Assembly: GCF_000725495.1 (NCBI RefSeq)
Contig: NZ_JNZD01000008.1
Span: 1-64,000 of the forward strand
Direction of reading: 5' to 3'
Length of the DNA: 64,000 bases
Source of the DNA: Streptomyces aureus
Lineage (GTDB): Bacteria > Actinomycetota > Actinomycetes > Streptomycetales > Streptomycetaceae
The notes under the pieces are model-generated. The model worked only from the letters and a program-made list of their open reading frames with translations, made no database searches and was not told where the DNA came from. The position numbers and the translations under genes were made by a program. Shown here piece after piece: positions 17,310 through 25,693 of the stretch (positions within the stretch are counted from its first letter, which is position 1; each line of letters starts with the position of its first letter).

Positions 17310-19103
17310 ATGACTCGATCCGAACGTCCCGTCCGTAAGCGGCCGGCGAACGCCCGTGCCGCACAGTCCGGCGGCTCCGCGCGGAACGCGGGCCGGGGAG
17401 CCGGCCGCGCCGGCGCCCGCAAGGTCGCGCCTCCGCAGGAGTTCTCCCTGCCCGAGACGATCACACCGGCACTGCCCGCGGTCGAGTCGTTCGACGCGCT
17501 GGACATGCCGGCCGCCCTGACCAAGACCCTCGCGGCCCAGGGTGTCACCGAGCCCTTCCCGATCCAGGGCGCCACCCTGCCGAACTCCCTCGCCGGGCGC
17601 GACGTGCTCGGCCGCGGACGCACCGGCTCCGGCAAGACCCTCGCCTTCGGGCTCGCGCTCCTCGCCCGTACGTCGGGCCGCCGCGCCGAGCCGCGCAGCC
17701 CGCTGGCGCTCGTCCTCGTCCCCACCCGCGAACTCGCCCAGCAGGTCGACGACGCCATCACCCCGTACGCCACCGCCGTCAACCTGCGCGTGGCCACGGC
17801 CGTGGGCGGGATGTCGATAGGCCGTCAGGCCGGCACGCTGCGCCGCGGTGTCGAGGTGCTGGTGGCCACCCCCGGGCGGCTCAAGGACCTCATCGAGCGG
17901 GGCGACTGCGACCTCGGGCAGGTCGCGATCACCGTGCTGGACGAGGCCGACCAGATGGCCGACATGGGCTTCATGCCCCAGGTCACCGCGCTGCTCAAGC
18001 AGGTCGAGCCGGACGGCCAGCGGCTGCTCTTCTCGGCCACGCTCGACAAGAACATCGACCGGCTGGTCAAGATGTTCCTCACCGACCCCGTGGTGCACTC
18101 CGTCGACCCGTCCGCGGGCGCGGTGACGACCATGGAGCACCACGTGCTGCACGTCGCCGACGAGACCGACAAGAAGGCGGTCGCGCTGCGGATCGCCGCC
18201 CGCGACGGCCGCGTGATCCTCTTCGTCGACACCAAGCGCGGCGCCGACCGCTTCACCAAGCGGCTGCTCGCCAGCGGTGTCCGGGCCTCGGCCCTGCACG
18301 GCGGGCGCAGCCAGCCGCAGCGCAACCGCACCCTCGACCAGTTCAAGAACGGTCAGGTCACCGCGCTCGTCGCCACGAACGTGGCGGCCCGCGGCATCCA
18401 CATCGACGACCTCGACCTCGTGGTCAACGTCGACCCGCCGACCGACCACAAGGACTACCTCCACCGCGGCGGCCGGACCGCCCGCGCCGGAGAGTCCGGC
18501 AGCGTCGTCACCCTGGTGCTCCCCGAGCAGAAGCGGGAGATGACCCGGCTGATGTCGGACGCCGGCATCACCCCGCGCACCACCCGCGTGTCCTCGAGCG
18601 ACGAGGAGCTCGCGCGGCTCACCGGCGCCCGCGAGCCCTCCGGCGTCCCGGTCGTCATCGAGGTCCCGCAGCCCGTGGCCGAGGCGCCGAAGGCGCGGAC
18701 CAGGACGCGGCGCGCCACCGGCGGCGGGGCCAGGCGCCCCGCCGCGACCGGCGGCGACACGGCCGCACGCACGGGCAACGGCGACGGCCAGGCCCGCCGT
18801 CAGCGGTCCGGACGACCGGCCGCGGACGCGGGTGGCACCGCCACCGGACGCCGTACGGGCTCCGGGGGAGCGGGCGCGGGCCGGCGCGGCGAGACGGGCG
18901 GCGCTGCCGGCCGTCGTACGGACGCCGGAGGCGCGGCCACGGGCCGGCGTGGCGAGGGACGTCGTACGGACGCCTCGGCCGGCGCCGGCCGACGTGGCGA
19001 GGCCGGCGGCGGCGCGGGTGCGGGCCGCTCCGGCGGCCGTGGGCGCGCTCCGCAGCGCGGCGGCCAGAACGGCGGCCAGGGCGGCGGCCGCAGGGCCGCC
19101 TGA
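17310..19103 (+). CDS. DEAD-box ATP-dependent RNA helicase
   Basis: A 597-residue helicase with all core motifs in order: Q-motif region (FPIQGATLP), GRTGSGKT (I), PTRELAQQ (Ia), TPGRL (Ib), DEAD (II, in VLDEADQM), SAT (III), ARGIHIDDLD (V) and HRGGRTARAG (VI). The last 170 residues or so are Arg/Gly-rich with recurring GRRGE and RRTD blocks, a disordered RNA-binding tail. It should remodel structured RNA, for example in ribosome assembly, mRNA decay or cold adaptation. ATG at 17310 gives a basic N-terminal extension of about 60 residues before the Q-motif. It follows the cold-shock gene and is ended by a very strong hairpin. Confidence 0.94.
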   Translation: MTRSERPVRKRPANARAAQSGGSARNAGRGAGRAGARKVAPPQEFSLPETITPALPAVESFDALDMPAALTKTLAAQGVTEPFPIQGATLPNSLAGRDVLGRGRTGSGKTLAFGLALLARTSGRRAEPRSPLALVLVPTRELAQQVDDAITPYATAVNLRVATAVGGMSIGRQAGTLRRGVEVLVATPGRLKDLIERGDCDLGQVAITVLDEADQMADMGFMPQVTALLKQVEPDGQRLLFSATLDKNIDRLVKMFLTDPVVHSVDPSAGAVTTMEHHVLHVADETDKKAVALRIAARDGRVILFVDTKRGADRFTKRLLASGVRASALHGGRSQPQRNRTLDQFKNGQVTALVATNVAARGIHIDDLDLVVNVDPPTDHKDYLHRGGRTARAGESGSVVTLVLPEQKREMTRLMSDAGITPRTTRVSSSDEELARLTGAREPSGVPVVIEVPQPVAEAPKARTRTRRATGGGARRPAATGGDTAARTGNGDGQARRQRSGRPAADAGGTATGRRTGSGGAGAGRRGETGGAAGRRTDAGGAATGRRGEGRRTDASAGAGRRGEAGGGAGAGRSGGRGRAPQRGGQNGGQGGGRRAA

Positions 19104-19126
19104 CCGGATCGTTCCGCTCGGCTTTC

Positions 19127-19172
19127 ACGGCCCCGCGTCCCCTGGGCAGTCGCCCACGGGACGCGGGGCCGT
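19127..19172. terminator. Long bidirectional hairpin after the helicase gene
   Basis: ACGGCCCCGCGTCCC (19127-19141) and GGGACGCGGGGCCGT (19158-19172) form a perfect 15-bp stem. The loop contains a second stem, TGGGC-AGTC-GCCCA. It lies between the convergent helicase and DUF2625 genes. Confidence 0.85.
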
Positions 19173-19185
19173 TCGCCGTGAGGGG

Positions 19186-19938
19186 TCAGACGTCGCCGAG
19201 GAAGCCCGGGTCCACGCCGTCCAGCTTCAGGGCGAAGTCCCGGTGCAGGGAGAGCAGTTCGGTGAGCGGCACCGCGCGCCGGCTGGTCGACTGGATATCG
19301 CGGCGCGCCTCGGCCGACCACAGGAACGGCACCACGGACAGCCCCTGCGTGCCCGTCAGGGCGCCGGACTCGGCCCGCCAGCCGGGCCAGCGCAGCGTGT
19401 CGTAGAAGGTGTCCGTTCCCTCGGTCAGGAGCCACTGGAGCCAGGCCCCGTGGCCGACTTCGAGGGTCTCCCACCTCAGTGAGTCCGGTGCGAAGTACAC
19501 GATCTCGCCGGGGTGGCCGGGCCGCCCCGCGGACTTCGGGTCGGCGCCGTTGAGGACGAACACCCCGCCCAGTACGTCGTGGCCGACGACGAGCCCGTTG
19601 TCCCGTGGGCGCCAGTCGGGATCGAAGCGCTCGGGGAAGCCGTTGACCTCGGCCAGCGAGGGCAGGTCCGTGGTGCCGCTCGGCAGACCCGTCGCCGGTT
19701 CGTCGGCCGGACTGCCGTAGATCCGCAGCCAGCCGCTGTCCAGCACCACACCGCCGCAGTTGAGCACCAGGCCGCCGAGCCAGGACCGCGCGGTGACCTG
19801 GAGCTGGTGCAGGCTCGCGCGGCCGAGTCCGGGGTCCGCCGGTGCGACCTCCATGGAGACCCCGCTGGCGGCGAGCGCCTTGGAGAGCAGCGGCCAGGCC
19901 GGTTCCTCGACGTCGGTCAGCTCGCTCGGCTCTCGCAT
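19186..19938 (-). CDS. DUF2625 family protein
   Basis: A 250-residue cytosolic protein of the DUF2625 family. It begins MREPSELTDVEEPAWPLL, and contains LQVTARSWLGGLVLNCGGVVLDSGWLRI split over two conserved blocks, VGHDVLGGVFVLNG and VYFAPDSLRWETL. It ends with RRAVPLTELLSLH. The family has no known biochemical function. ATG at 19938 is preferred to an ATG 20 codons upstream because family proteins start near here and the longer form would overlap the neighbouring gene. Upstream lies the sortase-substrate gene on the same strand, 49 bp away. Confidence 0.85.
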   Translation of the reverse strand: MREPSELTDVEEPAWPLLSKALAASGVSMEVAPADPGLGRASLHQLQVTARSWLGGLVLNCGGVVLDSGWLRIYGSPADEPATGLPSGTTDLPSLAEVNGFPERFDPDWRPRDNGLVVGHDVLGGVFVLNGADPKSAGRPGHPGEIVYFAPDSLRWETLEVGHGAWLQWLLTEGTDTFYDTLRWPGWRAESGALTGTQGLSVVPFLWSAEARRDIQSTSRRAVPLTELLSLHRDFALKLDGVDPGFLGDV

Positions 19939-19987
19939 GGCTTCCCCGGGAGTTGTCGGGCGGGCGGTCGGTGACGCGGCGGGTGAT

Positions 19988-20398
19988 TCAGTAGGCAATC
20001 ATGCGCTCCCGGCGCACGGAATACGTCACGAATCCGGCACCCAGTGCGAGGAAGAGCGTGCCGCCGACGAGGTAGGGCGTGGTGTCCACGGCGCCGGTGT
20101 CGGCGAGCCGGGTCCCGTCGTCGCCCGAGAGCGTGCGCGGTCCGGCGTCACCGGAGAGCGGCTGCCGTCCGTCGTCGCCGGAGAGCGTGTGCGGTCCGTC
20201 GCCCTCGGTGCTCCGCGCGGTGTCGCCCGATCCGGCGGACATGCGTGTCGTCGCGGTGACGGTCGGTGCGGACGCAGGCGCCGTCGTGTCCGATCTGGGA
20301 ACGTCCTGGGTCGCGTTGGCGGACGGGACGAACCACAGGGCACCCAGGAGGGTCCCCGCTGCGGTGGCGGTCAGCAACGATCGACGTGCGGCGGACAC
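19988..20398 (-). CDS. Short LAxTG cell-wall-anchored surface protein
   Basis: A 136-residue exported protein. An N-terminal signal peptide is followed by a cut near SANA-TQ at about residue 30. The middle is a Ser/Thr/Ala-rich stretch with three SGDDG/SGDAG repeats. The C-terminal sorting signal has LADTG, one hydrophobic helix (YLVGGTLFLALGAGFVTY) and a basic tail (RRER). LAxTG is the motif used by Streptomyces class E sortases, which also anchor long chaplins. GTG at 20398 is preceded by AAGGGG; the longer upstream frame has no signal-peptide-like start. No folded domain is seen, so it may be a stalk or wall-surface decoration. No sortase gene lies in this window. Confidence 0.8.
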   Translation of the reverse strand: MSAARRSLLTATAAGTLLGALWFVPSANATQDVPRSDTTAPASAPTVTATTRMSAGSGDTARSTEGDGPHTLSGDDGRQPLSGDAGPRTLSGDDGTRLADTGAVDTTPYLVGGTLFLALGAGFVTYSVRRERMIAY

Positions 20399-20508
20399 GA
20401 AATATCGATCCCCTTGTGGCGCTTGCGAATTGGCCGTGTGGGGCGATGCTAATGAAAGGCGCGGGTCGTGGGAAAGTCGCGCATGCCACGGGCCGTACGC
20501 TCCCTCCC

Positions 20509-20853
20509 ATGAGCACCCCTGAGACTTCACGGTTTGTCCGGCTTCGGGTCGAACTCGTGCTGGAGATCGACGACGAGGACGCCGTCACACGGGCCGCGCT
20601 GGCCCGGATCGGCGAGGACGCGGAGATGCCGGCCGACGAAAGAGCCCATGCCGAGGGCGCAGTGACGGAAGACACGGCGGAGGCCCTCGCGTATCTCGTC
20701 GATCCGTTCGACCTGGTCAGCGAGGTGCCCGGGGTCGAACTCGCGCAAGCCTCCTGGAGCAGCGAGCCCGTTGAGTACGATCCCGATTCGCCGGATTGGG
20801 ACATGGACGAGGATGATGCTGACGAGGACGACGAGGAAGACGTGCGCGGCTGA
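20509..20853 (+). CDS. Small acidic conserved protein, unknown function
   Basis: A 114-residue acidic cytosolic protein. It begins MSTPETSRFVRLRVELVLEI and ends with a long Asp/Glu run (DMDEDDADEDDEEDV). No known domain is recognised. The amphipathic beta-like start and the codon pattern (third positions GC) support a real gene. A weak GGAAAG site is too far upstream to decide the start; CTCCCTCCC precedes ATG, so the translation signal is poor or the mRNA leaderless. It is divergent from the surface-protein gene. Confidence 0.7.
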   Translation: MSTPETSRFVRLRVELVLEIDDEDAVTRAALARIGEDAEMPADERAHAEGAVTEDTAEALAYLVDPFDLVSEVPGVELAQASWSSEPVEYDPDSPDWDMDEDDADEDDEEDVRG

Positions 20854-20997
20854 CCGTTCCGGGAGTGACCTGACCCCGGCCGGCGACAGCCGTCCGGGGC
20901 TCGTGGTCCCGGGCAGGGCACGAGCCGCCTCCGCAGCACCCCTTCGCATCGCACCCGGGTTTCTGTCGGCCGGGCGTGGTGGACGTGGCATGGGCCA

Positions 20998-21014
20998 CAC
21001 TTCCACGTGAAGTG
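20998..21014 (+). promoter_or_regulatory. Inverted repeat upstream of the L,D-transpeptidase
   Basis: CACTTC-CACGT-GAAGTG is a perfect 6-bp inverted repeat. A TTGACA -35-like hexamer lies at 21039-21044, upstream of the lipoprotein gene. It could be an operator; the factor is unknown. Confidence 0.35.
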
Positions 21015-21087
21015 GAACGGGGTGGACCGGTTGCGGCGTTGACATTGGTTACGGGACTGCCGTGGTCCTTTTCGGGAATCGGCGACG

Positions 21088-22356
21088 ATGGAGAAGCGTG
21101 TGATGACGATCAGTAAGCGGCGCAAGCGTCTGATGACCGCGTCCGCACTGCTCGGCGGGGTGCTGGTGCTCTCTGCGTGCAGCGGGGGCGGCGGCAAGAC
21201 CGATGCCACGGACGGTGGCGACCCCACGTCGCAGGCCAAGGTCGACGAGGCGGCGGCCAAGAAGACGTCCGAGGCCCAGATCAAGATCACGCCCAAGGAC
21301 GGCTCCGACAACGCCTCGATCAACAACGGCACCGCCGTCACGGTCACCAAGGGCTCGCTCACGTCCGTCACGATGAAGACCGCGACCGGCACGGCCGTCG
21401 CCGGTCAGATATCGGCGGACAAGAAGAGCTGGAAGCCGCTGAACCGGCTGGAGCGCGCCACCACGTACAAGATCGCCGCCGAGGCCGCCGACTCCGACGG
21501 CCGCACGGCCCACGAGAACGCGTCCTTCACCACGGTCTCCCCGGCCAACAGCTTCATCGGCAACTTCACGCCCGAGGACGGTTCCACCGTCGGCGTCGGC
21601 ATGCCGGTCTCGATCAACTTCGACAAGGCGATCACGAACAAGGCCGCGGTGCAGAAGGGGATCACCGTCTCCTCCAGCAGCGGCCAGGAGGTCGTCGGCC
21701 ACTGGTTCAACGCCAACCGCCTGGACTTCCGCCCGGAGAACTACTGGACCGGCGGCTCCACCGTCACCCTCAAGCTGAACCTCGACGGGGTCCAGGGCGC
21801 GAGCGGTGTCTACGGCGTCCAGCAGAAGACGGTCACCTTCAAGATCGGCCGCAACCAGGTCTCCACCGTCGACGCCAAGACCAAGACGATGACGGTCACC
21901 CAGGACGGCAAGGTCGTCAAGACCATCCCGATCTCCGCGGGCGCTCCGGACCACACCACGTACCAGGGCCAGATGGTGATCTCCGAGAAGTTCAAGGAGA
22001 CCCGGATGGACGGCTCGACCGTCGGCTTCACGAACGACGACGGCAAGGGCGAGTACGACATCAAGGACGTGCCGCACGCGATGCGTCTGTCGAACTCCGG
22101 CACCTTCATCCACGGCAACTACTGGGGCGCGAAGTCCATCTTCGGCTCCGTCAACACCAGCCACGGCTGTGTCGGTCTGTCCGACACGAAGGGCGCCGAC
22201 GACCCCAACACGCCCGCCGCGTGGTTCTTCGCCCACTCGCTGATCGGTGACGTGGTGGTCGTCAAGAACACCGGCGACAAGACCATCGCCCCGGACAACG
22301 GCCTCAACGGCTGGAACCTGGACTGGGCGGCGTGGAAGGCCGGTTCGGCCGTCTGA
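21088..22356 (+). CDS. L,D-transpeptidase lipoprotein with Ig-like domains
   Basis: A 422-residue lipoprotein exported to the cell wall. The signal peptide ends in lipobox LSAC (Cys31 lipidated). Two Ig-like beta domains (about 60-150 and 150-265) precede the YkuD catalytic domain. The active-site block has His342 (FIHGNYWG) and SHGCVGL with catalytic Cys361. These enzymes form 3-3 cross-links between meso- or LL-diaminopimelate residues of peptidoglycan and are abundant in Streptomyces. ATG at 21088 is used; GTG/ATG codons a few residues later are alternatives that keep the lipobox. A strong hairpin and a 22-bp repeat array follow. Overall layout matches Ldt proteins of mycobacteria (Ig-Ig-YkuD). 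Confidence 0.93.
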   Translation: MEKRVMTISKRRKRLMTASALLGGVLVLSACSGGGGKTDATDGGDPTSQAKVDEAAAKKTSEAQIKITPKDGSDNASINNGTAVTVTKGSLTSVTMKTATGTAVAGQISADKKSWKPLNRLERATTYKIAAEAADSDGRTAHENASFTTVSPANSFIGNFTPEDGSTVGVGMPVSINFDKAITNKAAVQKGITVSSSSGQEVVGHWFNANRLDFRPENYWTGGSTVTLKLNLDGVQGASGVYGVQQKTVTFKIGRNQVSTVDAKTKTMTVTQDGKVVKTIPISAGAPDHTTYQGQMVISEKFKETRMDGSTVGFTNDDGKGEYDIKDVPHAMRLSNSGTFIHGNYWGAKSIFGSVNTSHGCVGLSDTKGADDPNTPAAWFFAHSLIGDVVVVKNTGDKTIAPDNGLNGWNLDWAAWKAGSAV

Positions 22357-22400
22357 TCCCGAAGCCGGGGCCCTCGGGCCCGGTACGGAGAACCAACACC

Positions 22401-22436
22401 GATGCGGCGGTGGCCCCCACGGGCCACCGCCGCATC
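22401..22436 (+). terminator. Perfect 16-bp hairpin after the L,D-transpeptidase
   Basis: GATGCGGCGGTGGCCC (22401-22416), loop CCAC, then GGGCCACCGCCGCATC (22421-22436). It begins 45 bp after the stop. Confidence 0.85.
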
Positions 22437-22438
22437 GC

Positions 22439-22526
22439 CCGTTCCCAAGCCCTTGAGGGCCCGTTCCCAAGCCCTTGAGGGCCCGTTCCCAAGCCCCTGA
22501 GGGCCCGCTGCCAAGCCCTTGAGGGC
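22439..22526. repeat. 22-bp tandem repeat, four copies
   Basis: The unit CCGTTCCCAAGCCCTTGAGG + GC is repeated four times head to tail at 22439-22460, 22461-22482, 22483-22504 and 22505-22526, with one change in copy 3 and two in copy 4. Each unit contains the near-palindrome CCCTTGAGGG. The array lies between a terminator and the ABC permease promoter. Confidence 0.9.
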
Positions 22527-22601
22527 CCGGCCACAGCCTTCTCATGCTTCTCTTATTTTGGCCTTATTCCTTCATCACACGCCGCAACTAGCTTGCGGCC
22601 C

Positions 22602-24056
22602 ATGTTCTTCACCTACCTGAGGCGCGAACTGCGCCGCCGCAGAAAGGCGGCCCTCGTCGTCGCCTCCGGGCTCGCCCTGGGCATCGCCCTGGTCATCGTG
22701 GTCAGTTCCGTGTCCTCGGGCATGGAGAAGGCCCAGGGCAAGGTGCTCCAGTCGCTGTACGGGCTGGGCACCGACATGACGGTCACCAAGGCCGCCGCCG
22801 CGCAGAGCACCAGCGACCGCCCCCGCTTCAACTTCGACGCGAAGGACAGCGATTCCGACAAGGAACAGAGCAGCGACCGCGTCATGGTCCAGGGCTTCCA
22901 GACCCTGGCCTCCTCGACCGTCTCCAAGGTCGACGCGCAGAAGGGCGTCGCGGACTCCGTCGGCGGACTGAGCCTCCAGGTCATCCGCATCAACGGCCAG
23001 TTCACGCGCGGCCAGTTCAAGCAGGACCCGAACAGCGGCGGCGGCAACCGGCAGGGCGGCCCCGGCGCCCAGCAGTCCCCGCAGGGCCGCGTCGAGGGCG
23101 GCGGCGCCAACTTCGACGTCAACAACTACTCGGTCTACGGCACCGACGTCACCAAGCCGGCCCTGGGCCCGCTGACCTCGTCGAAGATCACCAGCGGTCG
23201 TACGTTCAAGACCTCCGAGACGAACGCCAAGGTCGTCGTCGCGGACAAGTCGTACGCCAAGGAGAAGAAGCTCAAGCTCGGTGGCACCGTCACCGTCAAG
23301 GGCGTCAAGTTCAAGATCATCGGCATCGCGACCCCCGACAGCGGCGACGCGGCGGCCAACCTCTACATCCCGCTGCAGCAGGCGCAGACGCTCAGCGACT
23401 CCAAGAACAAGGTCACGACGATCTACGTCAAGGCCTCGGACTCGCAGCAGATCGCCAGCGTCAAGAGCACCATCCAGAAGAACATCTCGGGCACGACGGT
23501 CACCACCTCCGCCGACCTCGCGGACACGGTCTCCGGCTCCCTGTCCACCGCCTCCAACCTCGCCTCGAACGTAGGCAAGTGGCTGTCGATCGCGGTGCTC
23601 GTGGCCGCGTTCCTGGTCGCCGGTCTGCTGACCTCCTCCGCCGTCTCCCGCCGCGTGCGCGAGTTCGGCACCCTCAAGGCGCTCGGCTGGAAGTCGGGCC
23701 GGGTGACCCGCCAGGTGGTCGGCGAGGCCATCGTCAACGGTCTGGTCGGCGGCGTCCTCGGTATCGCCCTCGGCCTCGCGGGCGCCTACGTCGTCACCGA
23801 GATCAGCCCCAGCCTCACGGCAGAGGTGGCGAGCGCGGGCCGTGGCGGCCCGGGCGGCGGCGGTGGCGGCTTCGGCGGCCCGGCGCGCCAGAGCGCCTCC
23901 AAGGCCCTCGACGTCGCGCTCACCGCGCCCGTCAGCGTCAACACCATCGTCATCGCGGTGGGCCTGGCCGTGGCCGGCGGTCTGATCGCCGGTGCCTTCG
24001 GCGGCTGGCGCGCCTCCCGGCTGCGTCCCGCCGACGCCCTGCGCCGCGTCGAATAA
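22602..24056 (+). CDS. MacB/FtsX-type ABC transporter permease
   Basis: A 484-residue membrane protein. One N-terminal helix (about 17-40) is followed by a large extracytoplasmic MacB-like domain (about 45-320) with Gly/Gln-rich low-complexity patches. Three C-terminal helices (about 328-350, 378-405, 445-470) form the FtsX core. VREFGTLKALGWKSGRV is the cytosolic coupling segment. Proteins of this type do not form a classic channel but transmit ATPase movement to the cell surface, often for peptide or antibiotic efflux. No ribosome site precedes ATG at 22602, so the message may be leaderless. The ATPase gene follows 41 bp later. Confidence 0.92.
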   Translation: MFFTYLRRELRRRRKAALVVASGLALGIALVIVVSSVSSGMEKAQGKVLQSLYGLGTDMTVTKAAAAQSTSDRPRFNFDAKDSDSDKEQSSDRVMVQGFQTLASSTVSKVDAQKGVADSVGGLSLQVIRINGQFTRGQFKQDPNSGGGNRQGGPGAQQSPQGRVEGGGANFDVNNYSVYGTDVTKPALGPLTSSKITSGRTFKTSETNAKVVVADKSYAKEKKLKLGGTVTVKGVKFKIIGIATPDSGDAAANLYIPLQQAQTLSDSKNKVTTIYVKASDSQQIASVKSTIQKNISGTTVTTSADLADTVSGSLSTASNLASNVGKWLSIAVLVAAFLVAGLLTSSAVSRRVREFGTLKALGWKSGRVTRQVVGEAIVNGLVGGVLGIALGLAGAYVVTEISPSLTAEVASAGRGGPGGGGGGFGGPARQSASKALDVALTAPVSVNTIVIAVGLAVAGGLIAGAFGGWRASRLRPADALRRVE

Positions 24057-24097
24057 GCCCCGCCCCTTACGTACTTACGTATCCCAGGAGTAACACC

Positions 24098-24781
24098 ATG
24101 TACGAACTCAGAGGCGTCACCAAGCGCTATATGCGGGGCAAGGAATCGATCAACGCGCTCGCCGGGATCGACCTGACGATCGGCGACGGCGACCGGCTCG
24201 TCATCCAGGGTCCCACCGGCGGCGGCAAGTCCACCCTGCTCCAGATGCTCGGCGGGCTCGACCGTCCCACCGCGGGCAGCGTCGAACTCGACGGTGTCGA
24301 CATGGCGAAGCTGTCCGAGGCGAAGCTCACCAAGGTGCGCAGCGAGAACATCGGCTTCGTCTTCCAGAGCTTCAACCTGATCCCCACGCTCACCGCCCAG
24401 GAGAACGTCGAGACCGCGCTCGTACCCCTGCGGGTCAAGGCGAAGGAACGACGTGAGCGGGCCGCCGCGGCCCTGGAGTCCGTGGGGCTCGCCGAACGGC
24501 TCGGGCATCTGCCCGCCGAGCTGTCGGGCGGCCAGCAGCAGCGCGTCGCGATCGCCCGGGCCCTGGTCAAGCAGCCCAAGGTGCTGCTCGCCGACGAGCC
24601 CACCGGCAACCTCGACGAGTCCATGCGCGACGAGATCATGGACGTGCTCGAAGCCATGTGGAAGGAGCACGGGCTGACCTTCATCATGGTCACCCACGAC
24701 TCCGCGATCGCGAAGAAGGCCCCGCGCCTCGCGACGATTCGCAAGGGGAAGATCACCGTCAAGGAGAACGCGGGGGCGTAG
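24098..24781 (+). CDS. ABC transporter ATP-binding protein (MacB/LolD type)
   Basis: A 227-residue ATPase partner of the preceding permease. Walker A is GPTGGGKST, Q-loop FVFQSFNLIPTLTAQENV, signature LSGGQQQRVAIARAL, Walker B VLLADEPTGNLD and H-loop VTHD. A CAGGAG ribosome site sits just before ATG at 24098. The FxQxFNLxPxLTAxENV sequence is typical of the LolCDE/MacB family. The substrate is not evident. The pair ends at a 14-bp hairpin and has no neighbouring sensor kinase. Confidence 0.95.
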   Translation: MYELRGVTKRYMRGKESINALAGIDLTIGDGDRLVIQGPTGGGKSTLLQMLGGLDRPTAGSVELDGVDMAKLSEAKLTKVRSENIGFVFQSFNLIPTLTAQENVETALVPLRVKAKERRERAAAALESVGLAERLGHLPAELSGGQQQRVAIARALVKQPKVLLADEPTGNLDESMRDEIMDVLEAMWKEHGLTFIMVTHDSAIAKKAPRLATIRKGKITVKENAGA

Positions 24782-24849
24782 TACCCCTCTCCCGCGGCGA
24801 GCGCACGGCAGCGGGCCCGGGTGACGGCACGGGAATGAGCCCGCAGCGA

Positions 24850-24884
24850 AAGGGCCACCGGAGAGCGAGCCTCCGGTGGCCCTT
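24850..24884 (+). terminator. Terminator after the MacB-type ABC pair
   Basis: AAGGGCCACCGGAG (24850-24863) and CTCCGGTGGCCCTT (24871-24884) form a perfect 14-bp stem with a 7-nt loop, 69 bp after the ATPase stop and just before the next gene. Confidence 0.8.
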
Positions 24885-24902
24885 CCGTGTTTGTGTGGGG
24901 TC

Positions 24903-25673
24903 ATGACCGTCTCGACAGTCGAATACATCCGGTACCGCATCCCCGAGGAACGGTCGGCCGAGTTCCTGGCCGCCTACACCCGCGCGTCCGTCCAGCTCGC
25001 CGCCGCCCCGCAGTGCGTCGACTACGAACTCGCGCGCTGCGAGGAGGACTTCGAGCACTACGTCCTGAGGATCACCTGGACCTCGACCGAGGACCACATC
25101 GAGGGCTTCCGCACCTCCGAGCTCTTCCCGGACTTCCTCGCCGAGATCCGCCCGTACATCCCGAACATCGAGGAGATGCGCCACTACAAGCCCACGTCGG
25201 TGCGGGGCCAGGGCGCCTCCGTCCCCACCCTCTACGCCTGGGCGGGCGGCGCCGAGGCCTTCGCCCGCCTCACCGAGGCGTTCTACGACAAGGTCCTCAA
25301 GGACGACCTCCTCGCGCCGCTGTTCGCCGGCCTCGCGCCCGAACACGCGGCCCATGTCGCCCTCTGGCTCGGCGAGGTCTTCGGCGGCCCGCCCGCGTAC
25401 TCCGAGACCCAGGGCGGCCACGGCCACATGGTCGCCAAACACCTGGGCAAGGGCATCACCGAACCGCAGCGCCGCCGCTGGGTCAATCTGCTCCAGGACT
25501 CCGCCGACGACGCGGGACTGCCCACCGACGCCGAGTTCCGCTCCGCCTTCCTCGCCTACGCGGAGTGGGGCACGCGGCTCGCCGTGCACTTCTCCGGCCC
25601 GGACGCGACACCCCCGGCCGAGCAGCCCGTACCGAAGTGGACGTGGGGAGCGGCACCGCCCTACCAGCCGTGA
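24903..25673 (+). CDS. Antibiotic-biosynthesis-monooxygenase / truncated haemoglobin chimera
   Basis: A 256-residue two-domain protein. Residues 4-98 form an ABM-type alpha/beta barrel (VEYIRYRIPEERSAEFLAAY ... YIPNIEEMRHY). Residues 105-240 form a group II truncated haemoglobin with a phenylalanine-tyrosine pair (AFYDKVLKDDLLAPLF) and the proximal-histidine region (MVAKHLGKGI). A similar ABM-trHb fusion has been described from Streptomyces avermitilis. Haem-based oxygen or NO chemistry coupled to a quinone-type monooxygenase fold is plausible, but no substrate is known. ATG at 24903 follows closely on the preceding terminator, with no clear ribosome site, so translation may be leaderless. 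Confidence 0.9.
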   Translation: MTVSTVEYIRYRIPEERSAEFLAAYTRASVQLAAAPQCVDYELARCEEDFEHYVLRITWTSTEDHIEGFRTSELFPDFLAEIRPYIPNIEEMRHYKPTSVRGQGASVPTLYAWAGGAEAFARLTEAFYDKVLKDDLLAPLFAGLAPEHAAHVALWLGEVFGGPPAYSETQGGHGHMVAKHLGKGITEPQRRRWVNLLQDSADDAGLPTDAEFRSAFLAYAEWGTRLAVHFSGPDATPPAEQPVPKWTWGAAPPYQP

Positions 25674-25693
25674 GCCGGGGTCCGGGGACGAAT

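Noticed and set aside
20938..21040. Riboswitch upstream of the L,D-transpeptidase
   Set aside because: Only a short inverted repeat (20998-21014) is present; no conserved aptamer such as ydaO-like c-di-AMP could be matched by eye.
22439..22526. CRISPR array candidate (22-bp units)
   Set aside because: Units are head to tail with no spacers, only four copies, and no cas genes lie in the window. The same holds for 31177-31264.
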